In this document: positions 17,318 to 17,797 of the stretch, in pieces | Numbering within the stretch: position 1 is the stretch's first letter | Layout: each line of letters opens with the position of its first letter | DNA from: DATJJW01 sp035491935 | Lineage (GTDB): Bacteria > Pseudomonadota > Alphaproteobacteria > ATCC43930 > CGMCC-115725 | Assembly (NCBI GenBank): GCA_035491935.1 | Contig: DATJJW010000260.1 | Coordinates: 1 to 17,797, forward strand | Length of the DNA stretch: 17,797 nucleotides | Direction: 5' to 3' | Position numbers and translations under genes: made by a program | Notes under the pieces: generated by a model | The model's database searches: none | What the model was told of the DNA's origin: nothing | The model's input: the letters and a program-made list of their open reading frames with translations, nothing else

Positions 17318-17797
17318 ATGACCGGCGCTGGGTGCGTGATGGCAGGGCAGCGGCGGCATCCATGGGCTGCGGACGGGGCTGCGTGCGCGGCCGGGGCGCG
17401 GTTTGCGCCGCGGGTGCGCGCGCAAGGTGGCGTGCTGGGCTCGCTGCGTCTGGAGCTGGGCCGGCCGGATTGGTCGCCCTTCGAGCGGGCGTTGGCGGCC
17501 CCGGTTGCGGTCCCGGCGGTGTTCGCGGGCGAACGCCATTATGGCCGGGCCACGGCTGGGCCCAAGGGTTTGGCGTCGCGCGCGCCTGAAGCGCCCACAC
17601 CTATGCGGCCGTTGGCTGGCCGGGCATTGGCCGGCCGGGTAAGCGCGCTCGCCCTCACGGTCGGGCTGCTGGGCGTGTCGGCGTCTCCGGTTTTGGCGCA
17701 GACGGTCGCGGCCCCGTCAGTCGCGGCCACGGCGCTGCCGCAAGGCGGCCAGGTGGTGGTCGGCGCGGCCAGCATCCAGCAGTCGGGCGCCAGCATG
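17318..17797 (+). CDS. N-terminus of a two-partner-secretion exoprotein (TpsA, haemagglutinin-type), cut by window end
   Basis: The frame is open from 17231 to the end of the window. From residue about 96 it reads a basic stretch, a hydrophobic core (VSALALTVGLLGVSAS) and a signal peptidase site VLA/QT after residue 127. It then reads ALPQGGQVVVGAASIQQSG, matching the start of the TPS secretion domain of filamentous-haemagglutinin-like proteins, which a TpsB porin exports through the outer membrane. Two starts compete. ATG 17318 has GAGGA 4-5 bases upstream and gives 160 visible residues with an unusually long pre-signal region. ATG 17603 gives a normal signal peptide but has no good ribosome-binding site. 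G/C-ending codons in this frame continue well upstream of 17603, which favours the longer form or an extended signal peptide. Only the first part is visible, so size and target are unknown. Confidence 0.7.
   Translation, partial: MTGAGCVMAGQRRHPWAADGAACAAGARFAPRVRAQGGVLGSLRLELGRPDWSPFERALAAPVAVPAVFAGERHYGRATAGPKGLASRAPEAPTPMRPLAGRALAGRVSALALTVGLLGVSASPVLAQTVAAPSVAATALPQGGQVVVGAASIQQSGASM

Overview
The window is GC-rich bacterial DNA with strong G/C preference at third codon positions. The gene families present (an MsbA-related exporter, the Anbu proteasome homologue, a nitrate reductase fused to a CysJ-like flavoprotein, NasT, and a two-partner-secretion exoprotein) suggest an alphaproteobacterium, possibly of the Rhodospirillales. 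This placement is inferred from composition and gene content and is not proven.

Left part, 1-7941: a large unrecognised helical protein (870 aa) and an MsbA-related ABC exporter lie on the + strand, with a 15-bp hairpin between them. A glutaminase (glsA, minus strand) ends 12 bp from the exporter. It is divergent from a TTG-started anbu gene, and the shared upstream region carries a perfect 13-bp triple tandem repeat. Next comes a DHA2-type drug/metabolite exporter, preceded by two copies of one palindrome that look like operators for a regulator encoded elsewhere.

Central part, 7954-16845, all minus strand: a nitrate assimilation locus. In transcription order it holds nasT (ANTAR antitermination regulator), a 371-bp control region, a NarK/NasA-type nitrate/nitrite transporter, nirB, nirD, and a 1265-aa nitrate reductase carrying its own FMN/FAD/NADPH reductase module. 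Together these import nitrate, reduce it to nitrite with NADPH electrons, and reduce nitrite to ammonium with the siroheme enzyme NirBD.

The control region is the most informative non-coding part. It has a consensus-perfect sigma-54 promoter (TGGCAC-N5-TTGC). Downstream is a leader of about 176 nt containing several hairpins. One has a hexaloop with A at position 1 and G at position 4, as expected for an ANTAR target. An 11-bp long-range complementarity can enclose the hairpins. No U-tract terminator is visible, so control may act at translation or through Rho rather than by the classical intrinsic terminator. The NasT partner NasS is not in the window.

Right part, 16870-17797: an AT-rich non-coding stretch of about 350 bp with inverted repeats. 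It is followed by the start of a very GC-rich open frame running off the window, encoding a signal peptide and the first residues of a TpsA/filamentous-haemagglutinin secretion domain.
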